A DNA stretch of 64,000 bases from Arsenicibacter rosenii (GCF_001870735.1 NZ_MORL01000002.1:310001-374000); one strand, 5' to 3'; shown: positions 35,956 to 45,149, counted from the first letter of the stretch. A program made the numbers and translations. The notes: generated from the sequence alone by a model not told the origin.

Positions 35956-38900
35956 TTAGTTTTCTTCGCTGTCCGAAAGGGTGGCAATCCGCTTTTCGAT
36001 GTGCTCGTCGAGGTCGAGTTTCTGAACGCCTTTCAGCCACCATTCAGGGGCTGGTTTGCCTTTCAGGTGGTAGTCGAAATACTCCATCATGCGTAGTGCG
36101 TAATCCTTGCGGTTCGGTAGTTTGGCCAGTCCGTGGTTTTCGCCTTTATACTGTACCATAACGACCGGTTTCTTCTGGCGGCGCAGGGCGTTATAAAACT
36201 CAATACCCTGGGTAAAGTCAACGGCACCATCCTTGTCGTTATGCAGCATCAGCAAGGGTGTCTGTACGTTCTTCACGTGATACATCGGCGAGTTGCGGTG
36301 GTAGGCCTCCCAGTTCTCCCACGGAGCGACCAGACGGCCTTGAGACCCTTCGAAAATAGCGCCGTTGGCCCCGCCTGAGTTCCAGTAGATCAGGTTATAC
36401 ATGGAGATCATGTCGGTCAGCGGCGCACCGGCGGCGGCAGCTTTGAACATGTTGGTCTGGGTAATCAGGAAACTGGTCTGATAACCACCCCATGAGTGAC
36501 CGTGTACACCGATTTTCGCTTCGTCGATTACGCCGGTTTTCAGCGCAGCCTTAACCCCTGGCAGCACGCACCAAACCGCCGACATGCCCGGATCATTCAT
36601 TTTGTACACAATATCCGGAATGAAAACCGCATAGCCGTTTGAGGTATACAAGCTTGGATTCCAGCCTGTTCCCGAATAGGCAGGATTCGCGAAGCTATGC
36701 AGCGTCTGCGAAAGCTTTTCGTAGTAATAGACAATGGTCGGGTACTTTTTACCCGCTTCGTAGCCAGCCGGTAAGAATAGGGCACCCTGCAGTGAATCCC
36801 CTTTGTCGCTGACATAATTTACCAGTTGTACGCCCGGCGACCAGGCATATTTGTCGAAAGCCGGTGCATTTTTCGATACCTGCTTGCCGGCGGTCAGATC
36901 AGCACTGGTTGAGACAAAGTACTGACGAGGTTGGGTAAATGTCTCACGACCAAATAGATAAACGGCTGCTTTTTTCGCTTTGTTCAGGCTCCCGATCGAC
37001 GCATCTTCCCACAACAGCCGTGTTACCTTACCGTTGTCGATACGGCTGATGCCGCTTTTCTTGGTCCATTCACCATAGGTCCGGACATAAACCGGCTGCT
37101 TCAGGTCAATGCCTTTTTCGTCGGGGTCAAGTGTAAACCGGCTCTGGAACCGGATTTTTTCCCGTTTCCCGGTCTGCGTCAGGTTCAGGGCCGTCAGCGG
37201 TTTGCCTTTAGCGTCTTTGCCGTCCATGGCTGGTACCTGCCAGATGTCCCAGCCATCGCTCAGCAGCACGTACTTGCTGTCGCTCGACCAGCCCATGGGC
37301 GACTGTGGCGGGGTCGTCTGGTTGTGGTCATCATCGGTATCAACAAACGACGTTGGCAGGCCTTTGGTGATGTTCCGGCTGGTGCGGGTAGCCATGTCAT
37401 ATACAAAGAAGTGAATGCCTTCCCAGTACAGAAACTTTGTGCCATCCGGCGAGGGCTGCGGACTAGCCGCAAAGCCGGGCAGGTAGTGTTTTTCGCGGAT
37501 TTTTTCCCGTTTGCCGGTTTTGAGATCAATCAGGTAATAGTCAGCATAGTTGTGGCCATCGAGGTTGGCGTCGAGCTCATAGCTGCTGTTGTCACTGCCG
37601 AGCGCGTACAGCTCTTTCGGAGCGACACTGACCGTACGGAGGCTGCTGTCTGCCAGCCGCGTAAAGGTCTTTGTGGCGGCGTTGTACATGGCCAGGTAGC
37701 TATAGTTTTTATCCTGAGATTCCTGCACCTGCTGCCGCGACTGAAGGCGTTTGTCCTGCCAGTGCCAGATCGTTACTTCGGGTTTGTCGGCATCGTCTTT
37801 TTTATCGGCCATAGCAGGCATACCGGCCACCGCTGTCGCTTTGGTCGTGTCAGGCTTCAGCTTTGCCAACGCTTTTTGCAGGTCTTCGAGTGACTTGATA
37901 GTGGTGTCAGCTTTGATTTTAGCCCAGGGCTCGGCAGGGTTTGGCTTAGCGGCTTTAGTGGTATCCTTCTTCGCCGTGGTAGCCGGTTTCTTATCGTCTT
38001 TTTTAGCCGGGTCCAGTTTATGAATGCCGAAGAACACGCGGCTCAGGTCTTCCGACCAGTATGGCGTGCGGTTCGGACTGATGGTCATGCCTTTCGGGAA
38101 TGCCAGGCTGTCGGCCTTAGGGTTGTACACCACCAGTTCGGGCAGACCCGTCAGGTTTTTAACGCCGAGAACGCTGGTTAGTTCAGCCTTAAACTTTTCG
38201 TCCTTTACGCTTTTGAGCAGCGCCAGCGCATCGCCTTTGTCGGTCCAGTTCAGGGACTGGTAGCGGGCCTTGTCGCTGTCCATCGTCAGCAGCACACCTG
38301 ACTGCATGTTGCGGAGTTGCAGGCCATTACCGGCCCGTTCGCTGGCATCGACGGCCAATGCCAGCCAGTCGCCCTTCTTCGAAAACGCCATTTCGGCGAT
38401 ATTGCCGATGTTCTGGGTTTTGGCTGTGCCGAGGTCATACAGCAGCAGGTCGCTTCCTTTGGCGGCATCTGATGAGGCCGCGCCGGGGCCTGCCGGAGCA
38501 CCGCCCATAGCCGGCGTACCCGTTAGCAGCAGGGCCAGGTGCGAGGCTTTCTCTCCGTTGAAGGCAAAGCTTTTCACCCGGTCGAATTCTGTTTTCTTGT
38601 TGGCACTCAGTTCTACCAGAACTACTTTGTCGGGTACAGGCTTGCTGCCGGGCTTCGCCGCAGCTTTCTTGTCCTTGTCTTTGGCAAATACCTTGAAGGC
38701 AATCCATTTGCTGTCGTCCGAAAACGCTATTTGCGGCATAGTTACCGAGCCAATCGGATAGGTGTACCGGGTCGTATCGGCAGTTTTCTGGATTATCAGA
38801 TCCGCATCACCTTCATTGGGTGCCAGTACGTAGGCAAACCACTGGCCATCAGGAGAGAGCTGCGTACTGCCAAACGAGCCGATGGCTTTCCAGGCAGCTA

Positions 38901-38988
38901 CTTCTTTCCACGATAAGGCTGGCTTGGGTTTGGGTTGAGCCATTGCCACTGACGAAATCAGCAGCAAGAGGAGGTAAAATGATCGCAT
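35956..38988 (-). CDS. Secreted S9 family prolyl oligopeptidase-like peptidase
   Basis: Large exported serine peptidase of 1010 aa. A signal peptide (LLLLLISSVAMAQ) precedes a long beta-propeller-type region with acidic/basic low-complexity inserts (PAKKDDKKPATTAKKDTTKA, then KPNPAEPWAK). The C-terminal hydrolase domain has the nucleophile elbow GHSWGG with Ser832, an Asp in HNDKDGAV, and His952 in GENHG. The family cuts short peptides at or after proline or other residues. The lysine-rich inserts at about residues 320-400 are unusual for the family and look like linker expansions. It is a stand-alone gene with its own terminator. Confidence 0.85.
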   Translation of the reverse strand: MRSFYLLLLLISSVAMAQPKPKPALSWKEVAAWKAIGSFGSTQLSPDGQWFAYVLAPNEGDADLIIQKTADTTRYTYPIGSVTMPQIAFSDDSKWIAFKVFAKDKDKKAAAKPGSKPVPDKVVLVELSANKKTEFDRVKSFAFNGEKASHLALLLTGTPAMGGAPAGPGAASSDAAKGSDLLLYDLGTAKTQNIGNIAEMAFSKKGDWLALAVDASERAGNGLQLRNMQSGVLLTMDSDKARYQSLNWTDKGDALALLKSVKDEKFKAELTSVLGVKNLTGLPELVVYNPKADSLAFPKGMTISPNRTPYWSEDLSRVFFGIHKLDPAKKDDKKPATTAKKDTTKAAKPNPAEPWAKIKADTTIKSLEDLQKALAKLKPDTTKATAVAGMPAMADKKDDADKPEVTIWHWQDKRLQSRQQVQESQDKNYSYLAMYNAATKTFTRLADSSLRTVSVAPKELYALGSDNSSYELDANLDGHNYADYYLIDLKTGKREKIREKHYLPGFAASPQPSPDGTKFLYWEGIHFFVYDMATRTSRNITKGLPTSFVDTDDDHNQTTPPQSPMGWSSDSKYVLLSDGWDIWQVPAMDGKDAKGKPLTALNLTQTGKREKIRFQSRFTLDPDEKGIDLKQPVYVRTYGEWTKKSGISRIDNGKVTRLLWEDASIGSLNKAKKAAVYLFGRETFTQPRQYFVSTSADLTAGKQVSKNAPAFDKYAWSPGVQLVNYVSDKGDSLQGALFLPAGYEAGKKYPTIVYYYEKLSQTLHSFANPAYSGTGWNPSLYTSNGYAVFIPDIVYKMNDPGMSAVWCVLPGVKAALKTGVIDEAKIGVHGHSWGGYQTSFLITQTNMFKAAAAGAPLTDMISMYNLIYWNSGGANGAIFEGSQGRLVAPWENWEAYHRNSPMYHVKNVQTPLLMLHNDKDGAVDFTQGIEFYNALRRQKKPVVMVQYKGENHGLAKLPNRKDYALRMMEYFDYHLKGKPAPEWWLKGVQKLDLDEHIEKRIATLSDSEEN

Positions 38989-39180
38989 AGCGAATGGGTT
39001 TAATTGATGATTGAGCGGTTAACCGGTTGCTGGTGAGCCGTTCAGTTACGAAAGATACTAAAAAGTAGAAAGAGTTAACTGATGTTATCAGATTGCTGGC
39101 AATAACCTTGGCGATTCATCTGAATAATAGGTATTTTTAGACAGGTTGATGCTTTTTAGCCTATAGTTTCATCGCGGATT

Positions 39181-41964
39181 ATGAAGCCAAAAGCCATTGT
39201 TCTTGCCGGGTTGATTGCCGTTTTGGCCTTGTCGTCTTTTTCGCTGCTCGACGTCTTTGACCAGAAGGTTGACTTCAACACGCAGATTAAGCCCATTCTG
39301 AATAAAAACTGTATTGCCTGTCATGGGGGCGTAAAAAAAACGGCCGACTATAGCCTGCTGTTCCGGCATGAAGCCCTGAAACCAGGCAAGTCGGGGAAAC
39401 CGTCGATTGTGCCGGGCGATGCTGATGCCAGTGAACTGATCCGCCGCCTGACGCTGTCGGATCCCGAAGAGCGTATGCCGCTGGAGGCCGCCCCGCTGAA
39501 AGACGAAGAAATCGAGCTGCTCCGTACGTGGATTGACCAGGGCGCCGAATGGGGCAATCACTGGGCTTACACCCGCGTCGAAAAGCCTGAACTGCCAGCC
39601 ATTGGCTCGTTCTGGGGCCGCTTAGGGCTGGCCAAAGATGAAGTAACAGCCTGGGTTAAAAATGAAATCGATTACTTTATTGCCGATAAGCTGACCCCGA
39701 TGGGTTTGCAACCATCGGCGGAGGCCGGTAAGGCGACTCTCCTGCGGCGCGTGAGCCTCGACCTGACGGGCCTGCCGCCAACCGAAGCGCAGACCGCCCG
39801 TTTTCTGGCCGACAAATCACCGGCTGCTTACGAAAAGCTCGTAGACAGTTTGCTGGCCACGCCCGCGTACGGCGAACGATGGGCGGGGATGTGGCTCGAT
39901 CTGGCCCGCTATGCCGATACCAAAGGCTATGAGCGTGACCCCGGCCGGAAAATCTGGCGCTACCGTGACTGGCTTATTAAGGCATTTAACAGCGATAAAC
40001 CCTATAACCAGTTTGTGACCGAGCAGCTGGCCGGTGATTTGTTGCCGGTCGCCGAAGGCGATACGACCTGGGAGTCGAAGCTGATTGCGACGGGCTTCCA
40101 CCGAAATACCATGACCAACGATGAAGGCGGTACACAGGACGAAGAGTTCCGGACGGCGGCCGTCATTGACCGGGTCAATACGACCTGGGATGTGTTTCAG
40201 GGTACGACGTTCGGGTGTGTGCAGTGCCACAGCCATCCGTACGACCCGTTTGTGCACGAGGATTACTACAAATACCTGGCCTTTTTTAACAATACCCGCG
40301 ACGAAGATGTAACGACCGATACCCCTAAGCTCCGGTTCTATACCGGTCCTGATTCGGCAAAGGTGCAGGAACTGTCGCGTTGGGTAAGGCAGCATGCCAC
40401 AACCCCGCAACAGGCCCGGACCCGTAACCGCGAGCTGATGCAGATGCTGCGGGTGATGGAGCCCAAAATCAACTCACACGATTTTGACCAGTATGTCAAT
40501 GCGTCGCTGCTGGATGCCAAATACTTCGGTTTTCAGCATGGCGGGTCGGCCCGGATCAGACAGGTGACCATGACCAACAAACGCCGGATGTATCTGGCCT
40601 GGGGGACGAACGCCCCCGACGCTGTCGTTACGTTTCGTGACGGCAGTCTGAGCGGTCCGGTTCTGCTGCAGCTAAAGGTGCCCAAAACGGGGAACGCCTG
40701 GAAAGACTCCGTCATGATTTTCCCTTTTCCGGCCTTGTCGGGCAAACATGATGTGTATGTGTCGCTGCACAGCCCGGCCAATCCGAAAGAATGGACGATG
40801 ATTAAATGGGTATCGTTTCTGGAAACCTTGCCGGGTCAGAAGCCGGAACTGTCGGATTCGCTGGACCGTAAACTCACGGACGTGCTGAATGCCAAACCCG
40901 ATGATACGCCGGTTTTCTGGGAAGGTTCGGGCGATTTAAAGCGGAAAACTCATGTCTTTGACCGGGGCAACTGGCTGGTGAAGGGGAGAGAAGTGCAGCC
41001 GGATGTGCCGTCGTCGTTGCCACCCTTGCCCAAAAAATCGCCGAAAAACCGGCTCGGCCTCGCGCAGTGGATGGTGAGCCGTGACCATCCGTTGACAGCA
41101 CGGGTGGCCGTTAACCGCTTCTGGGAGCAGCTTTTCGGGACCGGCATTGTCGAAACGGTCGAAGATTTCGGAACACAGGGCATTGCCCCGACCCACCGTG
41201 AATTGCTCGACTATCTGGCGGTTTCGTTTATGGAAGACGATCAGTGGAGCGTCAAGAAAATGCTGAAACGCATCGTAATGTCGGCAACGTACCGGCAACG
41301 CTCGGAGGCAACGCCCGGCCAGCTGGAGAAAGATCCGTTTAACCGCTATTTTGCCCGCGGACCACGGGTACGGCTATCGGCTGAGCAGGTACGCGATCAG
41401 GCACTGGCCGTTAGCGGGTTGCTGAGCCATAAAATGTTCGGGCCAAGTGTGATGCCACCGCAACCGGACGGCATCTGGCAGTCGCCCTACAACGGTGATT
41501 CGTGGAATCTGAGTCAGGGCGATGACCGTTACCGGCGGGCGCTGTACACTTACTGGAAACGAACGGCACCTTACCCGTCGATGATTACGTTTGATAGCCC
41601 GAGCCGTGAATTCTGTCAGCTCCGTCGTTTGCGGACCAACACACCGTTACAGGCATTGGTAACGCTCAACGATCCGGTTTATGTGGAAGCCGCTCAGCAA
41701 CTGGCGTGTTACATGCTCGACCACGGGCAGACGCCGGAGCAGCGGATTCAGTCGGCATTCCGGCGGGTGATGCTGCGCGATCTGGCTCCGAAGCGGTTGG
41801 GCGTGCTGGCGAAACTGTACCGGAATACGGAAACGCACTACCGGCAGCATCCCGACGAAGCCCGGAAACTGCTGGCCCGCGCCGATGCTACGCCCCAACA
41901 AGCGGCCCTGACCGTAACGGCCAACACATTATTGAATCTGGATGAGGTGATTACGAAGGAATAA
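39181..41964 (+). CDS. Planctomycete-type cytochrome C, DUF1549 and DUF1553 protein
   Basis: Exported protein of 927 aa. A signal/anchor covers residues 4-24. A haem-binding motif CIACH (Cys44-His48) lies in an N-terminal cytochrome C domain (PF07635-like). A DUF1549 domain (about 150-360: LDLARYADTKGYERDPGRKI) and a DUF1553 domain (about 600-900: TLLRR-type blocks such as FWEQLFGTGIVETVEDFG) follow. These proteins occur next to DUF1501 genes. The partner lies 1.04 kb downstream, separated by a repeat/nuclease element at 41968. Proposed role: uptake or breakdown of polymers, unproven. Confidence 0.85.
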   Translation: MKPKAIVLAGLIAVLALSSFSLLDVFDQKVDFNTQIKPILNKNCIACHGGVKKTADYSLLFRHEALKPGKSGKPSIVPGDADASELIRRLTLSDPEERMPLEAAPLKDEEIELLRTWIDQGAEWGNHWAYTRVEKPELPAIGSFWGRLGLAKDEVTAWVKNEIDYFIADKLTPMGLQPSAEAGKATLLRRVSLDLTGLPPTEAQTARFLADKSPAAYEKLVDSLLATPAYGERWAGMWLDLARYADTKGYERDPGRKIWRYRDWLIKAFNSDKPYNQFVTEQLAGDLLPVAEGDTTWESKLIATGFHRNTMTNDEGGTQDEEFRTAAVIDRVNTTWDVFQGTTFGCVQCHSHPYDPFVHEDYYKYLAFFNNTRDEDVTTDTPKLRFYTGPDSAKVQELSRWVRQHATTPQQARTRNRELMQMLRVMEPKINSHDFDQYVNASLLDAKYFGFQHGGSARIRQVTMTNKRRMYLAWGTNAPDAVVTFRDGSLSGPVLLQLKVPKTGNAWKDSVMIFPFPALSGKHDVYVSLHSPANPKEWTMIKWVSFLETLPGQKPELSDSLDRKLTDVLNAKPDDTPVFWEGSGDLKRKTHVFDRGNWLVKGREVQPDVPSSLPPLPKKSPKNRLGLAQWMVSRDHPLTARVAVNRFWEQLFGTGIVETVEDFGTQGIAPTHRELLDYLAVSFMEDDQWSVKKMLKRIVMSATYRQRSEATPGQLEKDPFNRYFARGPRVRLSAEQVRDQALAVSGLLSHKMFGPSVMPPQPDGIWQSPYNGDSWNLSQGDDRYRRALYTYWKRTAPYPSMITFDSPSREFCQLRRLRTNTPLQALVTLNDPVYVEAAQQLACYMLDHGQTPEQRIQSAFRRVMLRDLAPKRLGVLAKLYRNTETHYRQHPDEARKLLARADATPQQAALTVTANTLLNLDEVITKE

Positions 41965-41981
41965 GCATTACCCCACCCCAA

Positions 41982-42365
41982 CCCCTCCCCTGAATTCAGG
42001 GGAGGGGCTTTAAGGCCGGGAACCGCACCCTCTTTCCTGAGTTCAGGGGAGGGGCTTTAAGGCCGGAAACCGCACCCTCTTTCCTGAATTCAGGGGAGGG
42101 GCTTTAAGGCCGGGAACCGCACCCCTCTTTCCTGAGTTCAGGGGAGGGGCTTTAAGGCCGGGAACCGCACCCTCTTTCCTGAGTTCAGGGGAGGGGCTTT
42201 AAGGCCGGGAACCGCACCCTCTTTCCTGAATTCAGGGGAGGGGCTTTAAGGCCGGGAACCGCACCCCTCTTTCCTGAATTCAGGGAAGGGGCTTTAAGGC
42301 CGGGAACCGCACCCTCTTTCCTGAGTTCAGGGGAGGGGCTTTAAGGCCGGGAACCGCACCCTTCT
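41982..42365. repeat. Eight-copy 47/48-bp palindromic tandem array
   Basis: Units start at 41989, 42036, 42083, 42131, 42178, 42225, 42273 and 42320, with spacings of 47 or 48 bp (some units have an extra C). Each contains CCTGAATTCAGG or CCTGAGTTCAGG, then a GGGGAGGGGC-like run, CTTTAAGG and ACCGCACCC. The first copy forms a perfect 26-bp palindrome (CCCCTCCCC arms around TGAATTCA). A degenerate ninth unit follows at 42366. Confidence 0.95.
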
Positions 42366-42538
42366 CCTGTTTTTCAGGCCGGGCCAACAATTCGGGAGGA
42401 GGAAAGGGGTAAAGTAAAATAACGCTTAAACTAAGGAGAGGGTCTAACTTTAGTCTACATTGGTTGATTTGAAAATTGCTGTGATTTCGTGACAGAGTAG
42501 GTATTGTTCGTCTAAAGCTTGATTTTTAACGATTTACT

Positions 42539-42901
42539 ATGGCACAATTAATTCACAACCGTAAGGCTCTGGAGGAAATACGCAGAACGTTACGTCGCGA
42601 AGCAACTTTTGCAGAACAGCTATTGTGGCAGCAAATAAGAAATAAACAGCTAGGTTATAAATTTCGGCGTCAGCATAGTATCGGTTCGTTTGTGGTTGAT
42701 TTTTATTGTCCGGAAAAAAGATTGGTTCTGGAGATCGATGGCAACATTCATGATGAGTCTGAAATACAGATAAATGACCAGGAGAGGGACAGTGTTTTAG
42801 CAGAGATGTATATTCGGGTACTAAGGATTAAAAATGATGATATTTATGATCGAATGCCAGATGCGTTACTAACTATCCGTAAGCATTTGGATTCTGCCTG
42901 A
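42539..42901 (+). CDS. DUF559 endonuclease-like protein (Vsr/PD-(D/E)XK fold)
   Basis: Protein of 120 aa. Glu26 in the EQLLWQQIRNK helix, KFRRQHSIGSF at 41-51, Asp54 in VVDFYCP, and Glu65-x-Asp67 in LVLEIDGNIH plus His71 are the conserved acidic/His residues of DUF559. This family is predicted to have a very-short-patch-repair endonuclease-like fold. It has no fused domain. Composition is AT-rich relative to the genes on either side, consistent with transfer. The gene is flanked by identical-core palindromes within the element at 41968. A frequent association of DUF559 genes with palindromes in Bacteroidota is known to me only informally. Active or not is unproven. Confidence 0.8.
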   Translation: MAQLIHNRKALEEIRRTLRREATFAEQLLWQQIRNKQLGYKFRRQHSIGSFVVDFYCPEKRLVLEIDGNIHDESEIQINDQERDSVLAEMYIRVLRIKNDDIYDRMPDALLTIRKHLDSA

Positions 42902-42951
42902 TTTGTTTAACGAAAAAGTTATTGTAGCGTAAAGCTAAGAATGTAGGCTCA

Positions 42952-42979
42952 CCCCCTCCCCTGAATTCAGGGGAGGGGG
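42952..42979. repeat. Second copy of the palindrome, downstream of DUF559
   Basis: A 28-bp perfect palindrome with CCCCCTCCCC arms around TGAATTCA, the same core as the first unit of the array. It lies 50 bp after the DUF559 stop and is followed by the right inverted end. Confidence 0.9.
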
Positions 42980-43005
42980 CAGGGGGTGGGGTAAATCGGA
43001 ATAAT

Positions 43006-44478
43006 ATGGAAAAACTCATAAAAGAACTCCAGACCGCAGCATTGCAGCGCGAAACGAGGCGACATTTCCTGCACACCTGTTCGACAGGCCTTGGTGCAAT
43101 GGCACTGGGCGCGTTCATGGGAAGCTGCGGTTTCGATAAACAGACGCCTGGTACAGGAGCCAATGCAGCGGATAAAGTGCCTCAGTTTGCACCTAAAGCC
43201 AAACGGGTGATTTATATCCATATGGCAGGCTCACCCAGCCAGCTGGAATTATTTGACTACAAGCCCGAGCTCGTTAAATACAACGGCAAAGATTGCCCGC
43301 AGGAACTGCTGGAGGGCAAAAAGTTCGCGTTTATCCGTGGCGTACCGAAAATGCTCGGACCGCAGGGCAAATTTGCACAATATGGGCAGTCAGGAGCGTG
43401 GGTATCGGATTATATGCCGCATTTTCAGCGTGTAGTCGATGAGGTCACGTTCCTGAAAGCGATGCATACCGACCAGTTTAACCATGCCCCGGCACAGTTG
43501 CTGATGCATACCGGCAGCGCCCGGCTGGGTCGGCCCAGCATCGGGTCGTGGGTGACGTACGGGCTTGGTACCGAAAATAATAACTTGCCGGGATTCATTG
43601 TGCTGGCGTCGGGTGGCAAACAGCCGGACGCCGGTAAGTCGGTGTGGGGCAGCGGGTTTCTGCCAACCGTATACCAGGGGGTGCAGTGCCGGACAGAAGG
43701 CGATCCGGTGTTGTATGTGTCGGATCCAGCCGGTATGAACCGCGACATCCGGAAGCAAACCATTGAGGCCATCAGTGAGATCAACCGGCAGGCCTACGAC
43801 GAAGTGAAGGACCCCGAAATTCTGACCCGGATCAGCCAGTATGAGCTGGCGTTCCGGATGCAGATGTCGGTTCCGGATGCGATGGACATCAAAGGCGAAC
43901 CGCAATACATGCTGGATATGTACGGTGTACAGCCTGAAAAAGGGTCGTTTGCCCGCAACTGCCTGCTGGCCCGCCGGTTAGTCGAGCGGGGCGTGCGGTT
44001 CGTACAACTGTTTGACTGGGGCTGGGATACGCATGGGACCAGCTCTGACGGGGCCATCGAAATTGGTTTGCGGGATAAATGCCGCGAATCCGACCAGGCC
44101 GTTACTGCCCTGCTGACCGATCTGAAACAGCGCGGTCTTCTGGAGGACACGCTGGTAGTCTGGGGCGGCGAGTTTGGCCGTACGCCTATGCAGGAAAACC
44201 GCGATGGGCAGACGCTGCCGTTTATGGGCCGCGATCACCATCTGGATGCATTTACGGTTTGGATGGCCGGCGGCGGCGTCAAACAAGGCTTTACGTTTGG
44301 TGAAACCGACGACATTGGTTACTACGGGGTCAAAGACAAAGTGCACGTCCATGACCTGCAGGCCACTATCCTGCATCTGCTGGGCTTCGACCATACCAAA
44401 CTGACCTATCAGTTTCAGGGTCGCCCGTTCCGCCTCACGGATGTAGCCGGTGAGGTTGTCCGGCCGGTACTGGCGTAA
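43006..44478 (+). CDS. DUF1501 domain protein (secreted, Tat-type)
   Basis: Protein of 490 aa. The N-terminus has RRHFLHTCSTGLGAMALGAF, a twin-arginine-like signal ending near an SCGF cysteine that could be lipidated. The body is DUF1501, related to sulfatase/alkaline phosphatase-type metal enzymes: HMAGSPSQLELFDYKPEL, WGWDTHG, VVWGGEFGRTP and GRDHH carry the expected metal-ligand acidic and His residues. It is normally an operon partner of the DUF1549/DUF1553 gene that ends at 41964. The intervening 1,041 bp is an inserted element. Substrate unknown. Confidence 0.85.
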   Translation: MEKLIKELQTAALQRETRRHFLHTCSTGLGAMALGAFMGSCGFDKQTPGTGANAADKVPQFAPKAKRVIYIHMAGSPSQLELFDYKPELVKYNGKDCPQELLEGKKFAFIRGVPKMLGPQGKFAQYGQSGAWVSDYMPHFQRVVDEVTFLKAMHTDQFNHAPAQLLMHTGSARLGRPSIGSWVTYGLGTENNNLPGFIVLASGGKQPDAGKSVWGSGFLPTVYQGVQCRTEGDPVLYVSDPAGMNRDIRKQTIEAISEINRQAYDEVKDPEILTRISQYELAFRMQMSVPDAMDIKGEPQYMLDMYGVQPEKGSFARNCLLARRLVERGVRFVQLFDWGWDTHGTSSDGAIEIGLRDKCRESDQAVTALLTDLKQRGLLEDTLVVWGGEFGRTPMQENRDGQTLPFMGRDHHLDAFTVWMAGGGVKQGFTFGETDDIGYYGVKDKVHVHDLQATILHLLGFDHTKLTYQFQGRPFRLTDVAGEVVRPVLA

Positions 44479-44493
44479 ATTTATTGAGTGATT

Positions 44494-44655
44494 TTATATA
44501 GATGGCTTGGAATAAGGTACATGCAAACCTGTACGCTTTCCTGATTTGCGTTTGGTTTTCAATAGTGCGCTGATGTCCAGTTTATCTTTTTCTGTTAGCT
44601 TTATATTGATGAACTCTGCGTCAAAATTATCGAGTTTCTTAAAATGGGGTTTCAT
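44494..44655 (-). CDS. Small basic protein, partner of GNAT-like gene
   Basis: ATG 44655 to TAA 44494, 53 aa. The ATG overlaps the upstream gene's stop by 4 bp (ATGA), a strong sign that it is translated by coupling. It is rich in Lys/Arg (LLKTKRKSGKRTGLHVPYSK) with an amphipathic helix in the middle (LTEKDKLDISALL), and no signal or membrane segment. The DNA is AT-rich compared with neighbours. No family recognised. A role as partner or antitoxin-like protein of the upstream GNAT-like protein is only an inference from gene overlap and size. Confidence 0.6.
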   Translation of the reverse strand: MKPHFKKLDNFDAEFINIKLTEKDKLDISALLKTKRKSGKRTGLHVPYSKPSI

Positions 44656-45149
44656 GGGAAATATCGTTTTACAAGCTGATTAGATTCTTTTGTATCAATG
44701 AAAAGGCGATTGCCAGCTAATTGTTTTGCGCCCAATGCTTGTTGATAATGATTGATAAGCATCGTTTTTGAGTCAAAAACTACAATTCCATCATAACCAA
44801 GGTCAAAAGAGTACAAACAAGCGTAAGCAATTAAGTTACCTGCCACTCCCAAATATAATTTTTGTGGGCCTTTGTTGAATCTCGCACTCTCTATTAAGTG
44901 CATAAATATATGGTCGTGGTTATCACTAAAACTTATTAACCCTTGAATAATATAACGGTTTTGTGACGTAACGAGTTTAAAAACTTTGCGGGAAGAGTCT
45001 TTGCACTCAACTTTCCAATCAAATAACCAATCTTTTTTATTGAAACCTTTGCGTTCTCCCTGAAAAGGTAAGACGCTGGTTTCAAAAACTTCTCCAGTAA
45101 TGGTATTCTCAATGGAATTGGTGAGTTTATCAATTTCTAAATCAAGCAT
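44652..45149 (-). CDS. GNAT-like acetyltransferase-fold protein
   Basis: Protein of 165 aa. The second half matches a GNAT-like fold: KLYLGVAGNLIAYACLYSFD, then LGYDGIVVFDSKTMLINHYQ and IDTKESNQLVKRYF. The acetyl-CoA-binding signature is loose (GVAGNL). The N-terminus LTNSIENTITGEVFETSV resembles a recurring uncharacterised Bacteroidota family. I chose ATG 45149; a TTG at 45182 would overlap the MFS stop by 4 bp. It is 29 bp after the Tet-type MFS gene on the same strand and overlaps the 53-aa gene by 4 bp. AT-rich, so likely acquired. Target unknown. Confidence 0.6.
   Translation of the reverse strand: MLDLEIDKLTNSIENTITGEVFETSVLPFQGERKGFNKKDWLFDWKVECKDSSRKVFKLVTSQNRYIIQGLISFSDNHDHIFMHLIESARFNKGPQKLYLGVAGNLIAYACLYSFDLGYDGIVVFDSKTMLINHYQQALGAKQLAGNRLFIDTKESNQLVKRYFP

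Larger units (their letters stand above)
41968..42994. mobile_element. Candidate mobile element with palindrome array and DUF559 nuclease
   Basis: A 1,027-bp unit with perfect 12-bp inverted ends, TTACCCCACCCC at 41968-41979 and its complement at 42983-42994. Inside are a 26-bp palindrome, a 47/48-bp tandem array, an AT-rich gap, a DUF559 gene and a 28-bp form of the same palindrome. It lies exactly between two genes that normally sit together. Without it only 14 bp would separate the DUF1553 stop from the DUF1501 ATG. No transposase is present and no target duplication is evident. Insertion is inferred from this layout. Confidence 0.55.

Noticed and set aside
41982-42365. CRISPR array
   Set aside because: The 47/48-bp units follow each other without unique spacers and no cas gene is nearby.
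41960-43005. Target-site duplication around the palindrome element
   Set aside because: The flanks (AATAAGCA on the left, ATCGGAATAAT on the right) share no convincing direct repeat.
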